A stretch of DNA of 64,000 bases from Streptomyces tubercidicus (GCF_027497495.1 NZ_CP114205.1:4092001-4156000); one strand, 5' to 3'; positions 41,422-50,408 are shown, counted from the stretch's first letter. Numbers and translations: made by a program. The notes: a model not told the origin generated them from the letters alone.

Positions 41422-41434
41422 CTATCCTGTGCGC

Positions 41435-42118
41435 ATGCCCTCATCGTCCACGCCCACCGCTCCTGCCAGAGAGTCCGCCGTCAAGCAGCCGCCCGCCGCC
41501 GAGCGGGTCTACGCACACATCAAGGACGCCGTCCTGGAGCGCCGCTACGAGGGCGGGATGCTGCTCACCGAGGGCGAACTGGCCGACGCCGTGGGAGTGT
41601 CGCGCACGCCGGTGCGCGAGGCGCTGCTGCGGCTGGAGGTCGAGGGGCTGATCAAGCTCTACCCCAAGAAGGGCGCGCTGGTGCTGCCGGTCTCCGCGCA
41701 GGAGATCGCCGATGTCGTGGAGACCCGGCTGCTGGTGGAGAAGCATGCCGCGGCCAAGGCGGTGCCGGCGAGTGAGGCACTGCTCGGGGAGCTGACCGAC
41801 CTGCTGGAGACGATGCGGGAGCAGGCCGCTTCCGGCGACTGGGCCGCCGTGTCCGTCACCGACCGCGCCTTCCACGCCGCCATCGTGCGCAGCGCCGGCA
41901 ACCAGATCCTCGACCGGCTCTATGAGCAGCTGCGCGACCGTCAGCTGCGGATGGGCGTCGCGGTGATGCATGCCCATCCCGACCGGATCGCCAAGAACAT
42001 CACCGAGCATGCGGAGATCCTCGAAGCGCTGCGCGCCGGTGACGCGGACGCCGCGACCGACGCCGTGCATCGCCATGTCAGCTGGGTCCGCAACCTCGCG
42101 CAGGGGGACGTGCGATGA
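41435..42118 (+). CDS. GntR-family (FCD domain) regulator
   Basis: The 227-residue protein has a GntR winged helix (VYAHIKDAVLERRYEGG, then LTEGELADAVGVSRTPVREALLRL) and an FCD ligand domain with DRAFHAAIVRSAGN and the metal-ligand His pattern TEHAEILEALRAGD. ATG 41435 lies six bases after TATCCT, a leaderless arrangement; an ATG 42 bases upstream is in frame but precedes the promoter. Its stop overlaps the MFS gene start (ATGA), so it probably represses its own operon in response to the transported compound. Confidence 0.92.
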   Translation: MPSSSTPTAPARESAVKQPPAAERVYAHIKDAVLERRYEGGMLLTEGELADAVGVSRTPVREALLRLEVEGLIKLYPKKGALVLPVSAQEIADVVETRLLVEKHAAAKAVPASEALLGELTDLLETMREQAASGDWAAVSVTDRAFHAAIVRSAGNQILDRLYEQLRDRQLRMGVAVMHAHPDRIAKNITEHAEILEALRAGDADAATDAVHRHVSWVRNLAQGDVR

Positions 42119-43488
42119 GCGCCGGCAGCGGAAGCGCCGGTGGCTCCCTCGGCTCGGACGACGCCGCCGGCTCCGGCACAGGCGGCGGCTCCGCCCGTCT
42201 GATGTCCGCGGACCCGCCCGGCGGCGGCAGGGCGATGGCCGTCTGGGGCATCGGCGTCGCGGTCTACTTTGTCGCGATCACCTACCGCACCAGCCTCGGC
42301 GTGGCCGGGCTGGACGCCGCCGAACGCTTCCACATCAACGCCTCGGCGCTGTCGACGTTCTCCATCCTCCAGCTGCTGGTGTACGCGGGGATGCAGATAC
42401 CCGTCGGTCTGCTGGTCGACCGGCTCGGCCCCAAGAAGGTGCTGACGCTCGGCGTGGTGCTCTACACCGTCGGCCAGTTCGGTTTTGCGCTCTCCTCGTC
42501 GTACGCCATGGCGCTCGGCTCGCGTGCGCTGCTCGGCTGCGGGGACGCGATGACCTTCATCACCGTGCTGCGGCTGGGCTCCCGGTGGTTCCCGGCCCGG
42601 CGTGGCCCGATGATCGCCCAGGTCGCCGCGCTGGTCGGGATGGCGGGCAACCTGATCTCCACGCTCATCCTCGCCCGCTTCCTGCACTCCTTCGGCTGGA
42701 CCCCGACCTTCGCCGCCAGCGCCGTCGGCGGCATCGTCGTGCTGATCGTGCTGCTGCTCTTCCTCAAGGACCACCCCGAGGGATGCGAGCCGCCGCCCTC
42801 GTCCGCCGGACACACCGGCGCCGGGTTCGTGCGCCGGCAGATCGCGGACGCCTGGCGCGAGCCCGGTACCCGGCTGGGTATGTGGGTGCACTTCACCACC
42901 CAGTTCCCCGCGATGGTGTTCCTGCTGCTCTGGGGCCTGCCGTTCCTCGTCGAGGCGCAGGGACTGCCCCGCGGCACCGCCGGTGAACTGCTCACCCTCG
43001 TCGTGCTCTCCAACATGGTGGTGGGGCTGGTCTTCGGGCAGATCATCGCCCGGCATCACGCGGCCCGTACCCCGCTGGCCCTGGGCACCGTGGGCGCCAC
43101 GGCGCTGATGTGGGGGCTGGTGCTGGCCTGGCCGGCGGATCATGCGCCGATGGGGCTGCTGATCGTGCTGTGTACCGTGCTGGGCGCCTGTGGCCCCGCC
43201 TCGATGATCGGCTTCGACTTCGCGCGGCCCGCCAACCCGCCCGAGCGCCAGGGCACCGCCTCCGGCATCGTCAACATGGGCGGCTTCACCGCCTCGATGA
43301 CGACGCTGCTCGCCATCGGGGTGCTGCTGGATGCGACCGGGGACAACTACCGGATCGCCTTCGCCTCGATCTTCGTCCTGGAGGCGCTCGGCGTCGCGCA
43401 GATCCTGCGGCTGCGTCGGCGTGCGGCACGACGCGAGCGCGAACGGCTGGTCGTCAGCCGGGTCGAGGCGGTTCACGTTCCCGCCTGA
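42115..43488 (+). CDS. Major facilitator superfamily transporter
   Basis: The 457-residue membrane protein shows about 12 hydrophobic segments after a 40-residue Gly/Ser-rich N-terminal tail, the MFS motif A in LVDRLGPKKVLTLG between segments 2 and 3, and a second-half GMAGN/GFDFARPANPPERQGTASG loop. It is translated from the GntR message through a four-base overlap. The cargo is unknown; the FCD regulator points to an organic acid or similar metabolite. Confidence 0.9.
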   Translation: MSAGSGSAGGSLGSDDAAGSGTGGGSARLMSADPPGGGRAMAVWGIGVAVYFVAITYRTSLGVAGLDAAERFHINASALSTFSILQLLVYAGMQIPVGLLVDRLGPKKVLTLGVVLYTVGQFGFALSSSYAMALGSRALLGCGDAMTFITVLRLGSRWFPARRGPMIAQVAALVGMAGNLISTLILARFLHSFGWTPTFAASAVGGIVVLIVLLLFLKDHPEGCEPPPSSAGHTGAGFVRRQIADAWREPGTRLGMWVHFTTQFPAMVFLLLWGLPFLVEAQGLPRGTAGELLTLVVLSNMVVGLVFGQIIARHHAARTPLALGTVGATALMWGLVLAWPADHAPMGLLIVLCTVLGACGPASMIGFDFARPANPPERQGTASGIVNMGGFTASMTTLLAIGVLLDATGDNYRIAFASIFVLEALGVAQILRLRRRAARRERERLVVSRVEAVHVPA

Positions 43489-43516
43489 GGCGGCCGAGTG
43501 GTTGGCGGCCGGGTCC

Positions 43517-43530
43517 GTTTCACGTGGAAC
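43517..43530. promoter_or_regulatory. parS site 4 (one mismatch)
   Basis: GTTTCACGTGGAAC differs from consensus at one base and starts 24 bp before the perfect site 5. Confidence 0.7.
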
Positions 43531-43540
43531 GGAGAGGGCT

Positions 43541-43554
43541 GTTTCACGTGAAAC
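43541..43554. promoter_or_regulatory. parS site 5
   Basis: Perfect GTTTCACGTGAAAC in the convergent gap between the MFS gene and the mycothiol-dependent enzyme gene. Confidence 0.95.
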
Positions 43555-43646
43555 GGCTCATACTCCGGGGCTCGCTCTCGCTCTCCGGCCGACTGACGGG
43601 CAGGGCACGGAGAGGCGAAGCCGGCCGGGACGCCCCGTCCCTGGTG

Positions 43647-44471
43647 CTACGGCGTGACCGCGAAGTGGTCCAGGATCGCCGCGGCCAGTTCGGCATCGCC
43701 GTCGATCTTGATCTGCTCGGTGACGGCCGCCGCACGCACCCGGCCGCAGGCCAGCTGGTGAAAGGTGTCCCAGTCCAGGGCGAATGTCACGGTCGGGCCG
43801 AGCGAGACACTGCCGTCGATCGTGGCATTGCCCTCGGCGTCGATGCGGACCGTCCGCAGGAATTCCAGCGGTCCGCTGACGTCGAAGACCACTGCTGAAT
43901 CGGCGGGCGCCTGGGCCCGCTTGGTGACGATGCCGGGAAGCGCCTTCACCAGCAGATCGCGCGTCACCTGCGCGCCGGGGGAGTCGAGATTGCCGGGCTT
44001 GCCGAGCGTCCGGCGCAGGTCCTGCTCATGTGCCCAGACATCGAACGCCCGCTGCTGCAGCACGAATTCCAGCGAACGGTCCTCACCGAGCGGGCTGCGC
44101 ACCACGGCGTCCGGCTGACGGGACTCGTTACGCAGCTGCCGGGAGCGGCGGATGACGGTGTATTCGAGCTCGCTGAGCATCTCCGGCGCGGTGTGGTGCC
44201 GACGGACGTCGACCTGCACCTCCATACGACGCGCCGACTCGCTGCGGACGTGGTAGAGATCGCGCGGCAGGGTGTGAATCGGCCGTGGGTCGCCCAGCAT
44301 TTCGCATTCCAGGCCGATGACGTGGGAGACCACATCGCGCACGGACCACCCTGGGAGGCCCGTCGCCCCGTTCCACTCGCCCTCGACGAGCGGAGTGACC
44401 AGCTCGGTTATCGCTTCTATGGAGTGAGTCCAGGCATCGATGGAGGACTGAAGGCTGGGATGGACGGTCAC
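43647..44471 (-). CDS. Maleylpyruvate isomerase-family mycothiol-dependent enzyme
   Basis: The 274-residue protein has the DinB/MDMPI N-terminal helical domain with TGLPGWSVRDVVSHVIGLE and the downstream QRAFDVWAHEQDLRR, and a C-terminal domain with LDWDTFHQLACGR (an SCP-like segment). Members use mycothiol, the actinobacterial thiol, for isomerisation or detoxification, with a metal held by His in SHVIGLE and in FDVWAHEQD. The start ATG at 44471 gives family length. The substrate is unknown. Confidence 0.9.
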   Translation of the reverse strand: MTVHPSLQSSIDAWTHSIEAITELVTPLVEGEWNGATGLPGWSVRDVVSHVIGLECEMLGDPRPIHTLPRDLYHVRSESARRMEVQVDVRRHHTAPEMLSELEYTVIRRSRQLRNESRQPDAVVRSPLGEDRSLEFVLQQRAFDVWAHEQDLRRTLGKPGNLDSPGAQVTRDLLVKALPGIVTKRAQAPADSAVVFDVSGPLEFLRTVRIDAEGNATIDGSVSLGPTVTFALDWDTFHQLACGRVRAAAVTEQIKIDGDAELAAAILDHFAVTP

Positions 44472-44618
44472 GGGACCCCTCGGACGGTTCGTACGCGGGC
44501 TGCTGTCTGTGCAGTTAAGTTACGCTGCGCACGGGCACCCCGGCAGTGCTTTCGGACGACCATCGTAGGCCGATGATTCCCGCCCGCAGAGGGGTACGGC
44601 GCCCCGAACGCATGCCGT

Positions 44619-45149
44619 TCAGTCCTCCCCGCGCTCCCGCTCCGCCAGCCGGATCACACACACCGCGATGGCGATCAGCAGCGCCGGATCCGCGTCGTCC
44701 CGTACGACATTGACCGCATAGGTGTCGCGCACGGTCAGCCAGCGCCGTGAGATCTCGGCGAGCAGTTCGCCCTCGTACTCGATCGCGAACTCGCGGTCCA
44801 GGATCTTTCCGCTGACGTCCAGCTCGGTGCCGTCCACCAGCTCGACACGGTAGTGGTTGCGCAGCAGTGAGAGCCGTTTGCGCCGGATCGTGGCCAGCGG
44901 CTGGTCATCCCGCTCGATGGTCATCGTGTCGCGCAGGCTGAGCATCTTCTTGCGGATGGTGATCAGCACCCGCCGTTCGGGGTCCTTCAGCTCGAAGGTC
45001 TCCCGCACCCGCAGCGCCTTCCCGTCCACCAGGAAGGCGTGCCGTCCGTGCTCGTCCTCGATCCAGTAGTCGTCACCGATGCCGAAGATGCGGTCGCGTA
45101 CCACGTACTTGCTCGGGCGCGGGGAGGCGTCCCCGGGAGATCGCTGCAT
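44619..45149 (-). CDS. LURP-one-related/scramblase-fold protein
   Basis: The 176 residues match LURP-one-related (DUF567) proteins with a tubby-like beta barrel: YVVRDRIFGIGDDYWIEDE, DGKALRVRETFELKDPE, then IRKKMLSLRDTM and a C-terminal hydrophobic helix (ALLIAIAVCVIRLAERE). I start at ATG 45149 behind GGGGGAA because homology begins soon after. It is divergent from the NHL-thioredoxin gene with only 64 bp between. The function is unknown; membrane association is likely. Confidence 0.87.
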   Translation of the reverse strand: MQRSPGDASPRPSKYVVRDRIFGIGDDYWIEDEHGRHAFLVDGKALRVRETFELKDPERRVLITIRKKMLSLRDTMTIERDDQPLATIRRKRLSLLRNHYRVELVDGTELDVSGKILDREFAIEYEGELLAEISRRWLTVRDTYAVNVVRDDADPALLIAIAVCVIRLAERERGED

Positions 45150-45213
45150 GGCTGACGTGTTCCCCCGGGGCCCTGCGGAATGCGCACGCAGCGGAGTGAC
45201 GTTGAATGTCCAC

Positions 45214-47022
45214 ATGGCTTCACGTGCACGCGTCCGCGCCCCCGAGCTGACCGGCAAGGGCGGCTGGCTGAACACCGGCAACAAGGGTCTGACCCTCTCC
45301 GACCTGCGAGGACGCATTGTCGTCCTGGATTTCTGGACCTTTTGCTGTGTGAACTGTCTGCATGTCCTGGATGAGCTGCGGGAGCTGGAGGAGCGGCACC
45401 GCGACACGGTCGTGATCATCGGTGTGCACTCCCCGAAGTTTGTGCACGAGGCCGAGCATCAGGCCGTCGTGGACGCCGTGGAGCGGTACGGCGTCGAGCA
45501 CCCGGTCCTCGACGACCCCGAGCTCGCCACCTGGAAGCAGTACGCGGTACGGGCCTGGCCGACGCTCGTGGTGATCGACCCCGAGGGGTATGTCGTCGCC
45601 CAGCACGCCGGTGAGGGCCATGCGCACGCCATCGAGAAGCTCGTCGAGGAGCTGGAGGCCGAGCACACGGCGAAGGGCACTCTGCACCGTGGTGACGGCC
45701 CCTACGTACCGCCGGAGCCGGTGGCCACCGATCTGCGCTTCCCCGGCAAGGCGGTCCGACTGCCCGGCGGCAGCTTCCTGGTCTCGGACACCACCCGGCA
45801 TCAGCTGGTGGAGCTGGCGGCGGACGGCGAGCAGGTGCTGCGCCGGATCGGCACCGGCGAGCGCGGGCTGACCCCGGACTCCTTCAATGAGCCGCAGGGC
45901 CTGGCGCTGCTGCCCGACGGCCGGGTGGCGGTCGCGGACACGGTCAACCACGCCATCCGCGTCTTCGACCCCGACAGCGGTGCGCTGGAGACGGTGGCCG
46001 GCACCGGCAAGCAGTGGTGGCAGGGCTCCCCGACCTCGGGTCCGGCGCGGGAGGTGGACCTCTCCTCGCCGTGGGATCTCGCCTGGTGGCAGGACCGCCT
46101 GTGGATCGCGATGGCCGGGGTACACCAGCTGTGGACGTACGATCCGGCTGCCGGCACGGTCGAGGTCGCGGCCGGTACGACCAACGAGGGCCTGGTGGAC
46201 GGCCCGGCCGCCGAGGCGTGGTTCGCGCAGCCGTCCGGGCTCGCGGCGGCCGGCGACCGGCTGTGGATCGCGGATTCGGAGACCAGCGCGGTCCGCTGGG
46301 TGGAGCCCGCCGAGACGGGCGACGGCTATGTCGTCCGCACGGCCGTCGGCACCGGCCTGTTCGACTTCGGGCACCGTGACGGCGCCGCCGACCAGGCACT
46401 GCTGCAGCACCCGCTGGGCGTGACCGCGCTGCCCGACGGCTCGGTCGCCATCGCGGACACCTACAACCACGCACTGCGCCGCTTCGACCCCGCGAGCGGC
46501 GAGGTGACGACGCTGGCGAAGGATCTGCGCGAACCGTCCGGCGCGGTGCTCGTCGACGGCGACCTCGTGGTGGTGGAGTCGGCGCGGCACCGGCTGACCC
46601 GGCTGCGGCTCCCGGAGGAGGCGATCCGCGTCGAGTCGGTGGCGCACCGCACCCAGCGCGCGGCCACCGAGGTCGCGCCGGGCGCGCTGCGGCTGGAGGT
46701 GGTCTTCCAGGCCCCGGCCGGCCAGAAGCTCGACACCCGCTACGGCCCCTCGACGCGGCTGCTGGTCAGCGCGACCCCGCCGGAGCTGCTCGCCGACGGC
46801 GCGGGGGCCGGCACGGACCTCACCCGGGATCTGGTGCTCGCGGACGGTATGAGCGAGGGCGTGCTGCATGTCTCGGCGATGGCCGCGTCCTGCGACGACG
46901 ACCCGGACATCGAGTACCCGGCCTGCCATGTGCATCAGCAGGACTGGGGCGTTCCGGTCACGATCGCCGAGGGCGGGACGGCCCGGCTGGGGCTCGTCCT
47001 CGCCGGGCTCGACGCCGAGTAG
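45214..47022 (+). CDS. NHL-repeat protein with N-terminal thioredoxin-like domain
   Basis: The 602-residue protein starts with a TlpA-like thioredoxin domain whose redox motif is C45-V-N-C48 (WTFCCVNC), with the cis-Pro region AWPTLVVIDPEG, followed by an NHL beta-propeller (about 170-480) with repeated GLALLPDGRVAVADTVNH-type blades, and a C-terminal beta domain ending in WGVPVTIAEGG. No signal peptide is visible, so it is probably cytoplasmic. ATG 45214 was chosen where homology begins. The combination is like NHLRC2. It likely acts as a thiol-disulfide enzyme docked on a propeller scaffold. Confidence 0.92.
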   Translation: MASRARVRAPELTGKGGWLNTGNKGLTLSDLRGRIVVLDFWTFCCVNCLHVLDELRELEERHRDTVVIIGVHSPKFVHEAEHQAVVDAVERYGVEHPVLDDPELATWKQYAVRAWPTLVVIDPEGYVVAQHAGEGHAHAIEKLVEELEAEHTAKGTLHRGDGPYVPPEPVATDLRFPGKAVRLPGGSFLVSDTTRHQLVELAADGEQVLRRIGTGERGLTPDSFNEPQGLALLPDGRVAVADTVNHAIRVFDPDSGALETVAGTGKQWWQGSPTSGPAREVDLSSPWDLAWWQDRLWIAMAGVHQLWTYDPAAGTVEVAAGTTNEGLVDGPAAEAWFAQPSGLAAAGDRLWIADSETSAVRWVEPAETGDGYVVRTAVGTGLFDFGHRDGAADQALLQHPLGVTALPDGSVAIADTYNHALRRFDPASGEVTTLAKDLREPSGAVLVDGDLVVVESARHRLTRLRLPEEAIRVESVAHRTQRAATEVAPGALRLEVVFQAPAGQKLDTRYGPSTRLLVSATPPELLADGAGAGTDLTRDLVLADGMSEGVLHVSAMAASCDDDPDIEYPACHVHQQDWGVPVTIAEGGTARLGLVLAGLDAE

Positions 47023-47031
47023 AAGCGAGAA

Positions 47032-47058
47032 TCCCGGGCCCGGTCGAGGGGCCCGGGA
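47032..47058. terminator. Bidirectional terminator after the NHL gene
   Basis: TCCCGGGCCC (47032-47041) pairs perfectly with GGGCCCGGGA (47049-47058) across a seven-base loop between convergent genes. Confidence 0.85.
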
Positions 47059-47085
47059 CGGCCGCCGGACGGGTCGGCGGCGGGG

Positions 47086-47772
47086 CTACTTGCCGACGCC
47101 GCCCGCCAGCTGCGCCCCGTGAATGCTGGAGCTCCAGTTGGTGACCTTGCTCTTGCCGACGGAGATGTGGAGCCGCTTCTCCGCGAAGTTGACGGTGGCC
47201 GGGCCGTGCGTGGCGGAGCTCGCCGAGATGCCCATGAAGTCGATGGCCACCGACTTCTGCGCGGTGCCCTTGGCGGCCGCGGTGTTGGTGGGGATGACCG
47301 CGTAGGCGTAGCCGTGGGCGGGCACGGTGATGCGGGTGCCGTCGAGGTGCCCGGGCGTGCCCTGGAGCAGGGGCAGCGGGTCCTTGGCGTTGTTGAAGCG
47401 CAGCAGCGGCGCGTTGTAGAGCTTGCAGTCGCGGCTGGTGGAGTTCTTGAACTTCACCGCCACGTGGCTCTTCGGGCCGGTCTGCTGGGAGAACGTGACC
47501 TTGTACGTGCTGGGGTAGCAGTCGGGCACCCGCCGCGATGCCGCTCCCGCGCCCGCCGCGGCCGCACCGCCACCGATGACCTTGCGCTTCTTGTTCTTGG
47601 AAGACTTGGAAATCTTGGAAGTCTTGGAAGACGAGGAGAAGGACTTCGAGGAGGACTTCTTCGACTTCTTCGAGGAGTGGCTGTTGCAGCCGGTCAGCGC
47701 GAGCGAGCCGGCCAGCCCGAGAGCCAGCGCGGCACAAGCGGCGGAGCGGTGGCGGGAGCGGCGTGCGGTCAT
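47086..47772 (-). CDS. DUF4232 lipoprotein with Ser/Lys-rich linker
   Basis: The 228-residue protein has a lipoprotein signal peptide ending in the lipobox LTGC with Cys29, then a striking Ser/Lys stretch (31-65, SKKSKKSSSKSFSSSSK) and a DUF4232 beta-sandwich domain with SRDCKLYNAPLLRF and VPAHGYAYAVI. ATG 47772 follows GGGGGACC. It is attached to the outer face of the membrane. Its function is unknown; the cationic linker may bind wall teichoic acids or peptidoglycan. A second DUF4232 lipoprotein lies at 50409. Confidence 0.88.
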   Translation of the reverse strand: MTARRSRHRSAACAALALGLAGSLALTGCNSHSSKKSKKSSSKSFSSSSKTSKISKSSKNKKRKVIGGGAAAAGAGAASRRVPDCYPSTYKVTFSQQTGPKSHVAVKFKNSTSRDCKLYNAPLLRFNNAKDPLPLLQGTPGHLDGTRITVPAHGYAYAVIPTNTAAAKGTAQKSVAIDFMGISASSATHGPATVNFAEKRLHISVGKSKVTNWSSSIHGAQLAGGVGK

Positions 47773-47856
47773 GGGTGGTCCCCCAGTGAGGTGCTGCGCT
47801 ATCAGCGTGGTGTGCCTGTCATGGCACGGCCACGATATCCACTGCCGGTCGATGCG

Positions 47857-47883
47857 CCAGGGTGGGTTCGTCATGCACCCTGG
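47857..47883 (-). terminator. Possible terminator after the HTH-membrane protein gene
   Basis: CCAGGGTG and CACCCTGG pair across an 11-base loop, 115 bases downstream of the HTH gene stop in its direction of transcription. Confidence 0.35.
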
Positions 47884-47998
47884 TGGTATGGCGTTATCGC
47901 AGGTCATACGGGGTGTGAGGGGTTGGGATCGGCCCGTGGAGAGGGGGTGAAGGTCAACCTGCGGGTGACGAAAGCCGGTCCGGAGCGGGGCCGAAGCG

Positions 47999-48916
47999 TC
48001 AGTCCGGACAGCCGGGCAGCGTGGTGTTCTCGACCTGTTCCGGGCGAATACGGATGGCCGGCATCCACACCTGCTCGCCCTTGTGCTCCACCCGGAACCA
48101 CAAGCTGCTGTGCCCGCCCACCTCATCGGTGACGGTGATCCCGTTGGCGATCCGGCAGACCGCGCGCAGCACCTCGCCGTGCCAGACATGGCCCACGACA
48201 TTGGAGCGGCGGTAGGGCCGGTACGGATCGCGGGCCAGCCCGAGCGCACAGTTCTCGGTACGGCGGTGCTGACAGGCCCGTTCGACGTTGTGGACGGTGA
48301 TCCGGGCGGTCCCGGCGGCCGACGCCGCGTTCTTCGCGCCCGGCGCCCGGTCATCGCTGCCGCCACCCGGCGACCCGTTCGAGCTGATCAGCGCCGGTAC
48401 GGCCAGGGCAGCGGCGGTGAGCACGGCGGCGGTCCCGAGCCCGGCGAGCAGCAGCCGCGTGCGCCGTCCGCCGGTGGCCACCCCGGCCCCGGCTTCCTTT
48501 GCCGCCCCCGCTTCCCTCCCGGCGCGCGGCGCATCCTCGGCGTTCGTCCCGGTCTCCCCGTCGGACGCAGTGTCCCGTGCCGCCGCCCCTGCTCCCGCGT
48601 CCGCCGACTCCTGGGCGCGGTGCAGCAGTTCGACGAGGGCGGGCAGCCGGTCCTCACCGGTGAGGGAGAGCGTGCACCACTGCACCAGCAGCCGTTCGTC
48701 GGGCAGGCTCTGCCCCCGCAGATAGCGGGAGAGGGAGGAGCGACTGGCGGGCAGGCGGCTCTCCAACTCCTTGAGGCTGTAGCCGAGTTCGCCGTGCATA
48801 CGGCGCAGGGCGGCGACGAAGTCCCGTACCGGGCCGGAGAGTTCGTCGGGAAGAGGGGCCAAGGGCTTACGGCGGACATGAGCGGCGCGGTTCTGATGGC
48901 CAGGCACGTATCGCAT
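47999..48916 (-). CDS. HTH-transmembrane protein with extracytoplasmic Cys-containing domain
   Basis: Read from ATG 48916 this is 305 residues. Residues 25-95 are an Xre-like helix-turn-helix (LGYSLKELESRLPASRSSLSRYL, in part, then RGQSLPDERLLVQWC). A Gly/Ala/Glu-rich linker leads to one transmembrane helix (about 154-177) and an outside domain of about 125 residues with four Cys and VGGHSSLWFRVEHKGEQVWMP, SH3-like in pattern. A DNA-binding head attached to a membrane and a sensor tail suggests a one-component signal protein. The start was placed inside the terminator hairpin at 48941 because sequence upstream shows no homology. The exact start is uncertain. Confidence 0.75.
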   Translation of the reverse strand: MRYVPGHQNRAAHVRRKPLAPLPDELSGPVRDFVAALRRMHGELGYSLKELESRLPASRSSLSRYLRGQSLPDERLLVQWCTLSLTGEDRLPALVELLHRAQESADAGAGAAARDTASDGETGTNAEDAPRAGREAGAAKEAGAGVATGGRRTRLLLAGLGTAAVLTAAALAVPALISSNGSPGGGSDDRAPGAKNAASAAGTARITVHNVERACQHRRTENCALGLARDPYRPYRRSNVVGHVWHGEVLRAVCRIANGITVTDEVGGHSSLWFRVEHKGEQVWMPAIRIRPEQVENTTLPGCPD

Positions 48917-48940
48917 TCCAGCACAGCGGGCATGCGCGCG

Positions 48941-48981
48941 CGAGGGGCACTTCCGCTCCCCTGTGGCGGAAGTGCCCCTCG
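48941..48981 (-). terminator. Terminator downstream of the NlpC/P60-like gene
   Basis: A perfect 16-bp inverted repeat (48941-48956 and 48966-48981, beginning CGAGGGGCAC) with a nine-base loop lies 110 bases after the stop of the 49091-50056 gene, in its direction of transcription. Confidence 0.8.
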
Positions 48982-49016
48982 TGACGATCCGGATCACGCC
49001 CGGATCAGATGGTGGC

Positions 49017-49030
49017 GTTTCACGTGAAAC
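49017..49030. promoter_or_regulatory. parS site 6
   Basis: Perfect GTTTCACGTGAAAC between the NlpC/P60-like gene and its terminator hairpin. Confidence 0.95.
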
Positions 49031-49090
49031 AGCGTGAGGTCCTTCGGCGGCGCTCGGCCCACGGCGCCCGGCCCTCGGGCCATCTCTGGC

Positions 49091-50056
49091 TCAGTCGCCG
49101 AACTTCACCGGACGGTAGGGCTTGAACTCGGCATCGCCGCCGGGCAGGCCGTAGGTCAGCGTCCGGTGGTCGGTGCCGTGGTCGCCGCGCTGCTCATAGG
49201 CGGTGTACGAGGAGTGGGCGTCGTTGTTCCACTTCTCGAAGATCACCACATGCCGGGTGTTGTTGTCGCCGGAGGCATCGATGAGCAGGTCACCGGGCTT
49301 GAGTTCGCCGAGCGCGACGGGCCGGGTGATCCCCCGGTCGGTGGCCAGTCCCACGGTGTTGGTGCCGGGCGTCGGCAGCCCGAGCGCCATCGACACATAG
49401 CCCGAGCAGTCCTGGCGGTAGCCGTCCTTCCAGACCTTGGCCTGGCTGTACGGGACCTGGCCGCCGTTGTTGGCGGTCAGCCAGGTGGCGGCGCGCTGCA
49501 GCATCTCCTCGCGCGACCCGCCGGGCTGCGGTTGCGGCTGCCCACCGCCGCCCTGGACCGGTACGCCCGGCAGCCGGTCCTGCGGAATGTCCACCGCGAC
49601 CACGCTGAGGAAACCGCTGACCGGCCCGGTGAGGTGCGCCATGAACGTTGAGCAGGAGCTGCCCTCGCACACCTTGCGGCCGGTGTCGACCTGGTAGTCG
49701 GCGGTGATCCGGTCCTGGCCCGGCGCCGTCTTGTTGATCATTCCGACGGCGGGGGAGCCGGTGTCGGCGGTGGCGTGCACCGCCCAGCGGGTCCCCCAGG
49801 TGGGGAAGTCAGCAGCGGCGGCCGGTGGCACGGAGCCAGTCGCGGAGTGCTCACTGGTGGTCGTCGCGCCGCCCACCCCACTGCCGTGGGCCGGCCCCGC
49901 GAACCCGGCGACGCCGATACCGGCCGCGGCCAGTGCGGACAGCACCCTGCGCCACACGGTCCTGCGGAACGGGGCCTGCTGAGGACGTGTCATGGGGGCG
50001 GTCGGGTCCACGGGGGTTGTGGTGTCCGCCGGGTGCGTGCTGCGCTGCTCGTGCAT
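49091..50056 (-). CDS. Secreted NlpC/P60-like (CHAP-type) cell-wall hydrolase
   Basis: The 321-residue protein has an N-terminal signal anchor (VWRRVLSALAAAGIGVAGFAG, in part, about 34-58), a Thr/Ala-rich region, a beta-rich SH3b-like part (86-160) and a C-terminal papain-fold domain with DCSGYVSMALGL (Cys217) and RHVVIFEKW (His269), the catalytic pair of NlpC/P60 peptidases. ATG 50056 follows GGAGGGG; an ATG 21 codons downstream is an alternative. It probably cleaves peptidoglycan stem peptides. A conserved Cys pair (130, 135) may form a disulfide. Confidence 0.82.
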   Translation of the reverse strand: MHEQRSTHPADTTTPVDPTAPMTRPQQAPFRRTVWRRVLSALAAAGIGVAGFAGPAHGSGVGGATTTSEHSATGSVPPAAAADFPTWGTRWAVHATADTGSPAVGMINKTAPGQDRITADYQVDTGRKVCEGSSCSTFMAHLTGPVSGFLSVVAVDIPQDRLPGVPVQGGGGQPQPQPGGSREEMLQRAATWLTANNGGQVPYSQAKVWKDGYRQDCSGYVSMALGLPTPGTNTVGLATDRGITRPVALGELKPGDLLIDASGDNNTRHVVIFEKWNNDAHSSYTAYEQRGDHGTDHRTLTYGLPGGDAEFKPYRPVKFGD

Positions 50057-50299
50057 GCCGATTCCCCTCCGTACGAGGCCGGTTGGCCTATCGGTGAGCC
50101 GCCGGACGGTCTGCTCACGGCGACGGAGACCATCGTGTGGCGGGGCACCGGGGCGGCCTGGAGGTTCCTCGTCCCGTGGGACATCCCGATCGCGCGCACG
50201 GCTGGGACCTGCGAAGAAGCCCGAAGCCCGGGACAGCGCGGGCCGCCGTCCGGGACATGACGGGACGGCGGACAGACAGCGGACAGTCAGCGGACAGGC

Positions 50300-50332
50300 A
50301 AAAGGGCGCCCGCTGGGGGATGCGGGCGCCCT
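50300..50332 (-). terminator. Intrinsic terminator of the second DUF4232 gene
   Basis: An 11-bp stem (GAGGGCGCCCGC-type arms at 50303-50313 and 50322-50332) with an eight-base loop is followed in the minus direction by TTTT (50303-50300). It is 76 bp after the stop of the 50409 gene. Confidence 0.88.
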
Positions 50333-50346
50333 CGTTCAAGGGGCCA

Positions 50347-50366
50347 GGGACTGTCTTCACAGTCCC
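50347..50366 (-). terminator. Accessory hairpin before the main terminator
   Basis: GGGACTGT and ACAGTCCC pair across CTTC, 43 bp after the stop of the DUF4232 gene. Confidence 0.6.
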
Positions 50367-50408
50367 GTCAGCCTGCGGCCGGTGTCTGACGGCCTGGCGG
50401 GCAGCGGT

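Larger units (their letters stand above)
50057..50408. other. Gene-free stretch with two hairpins
   Basis: This 352-bp gap has no credible gene. It carries the NlpC-gene promoter at the left and, toward the right, the tandem hairpins 50300-50332 and 50347-50366 that end the DUF4232 transcript. Confidence 0.6.

Noticed and set aside
41393..41434. Upstream ATG for the GntR gene
   Set aside because: It lies upstream of the -10 box and adds 14 residues without homology.
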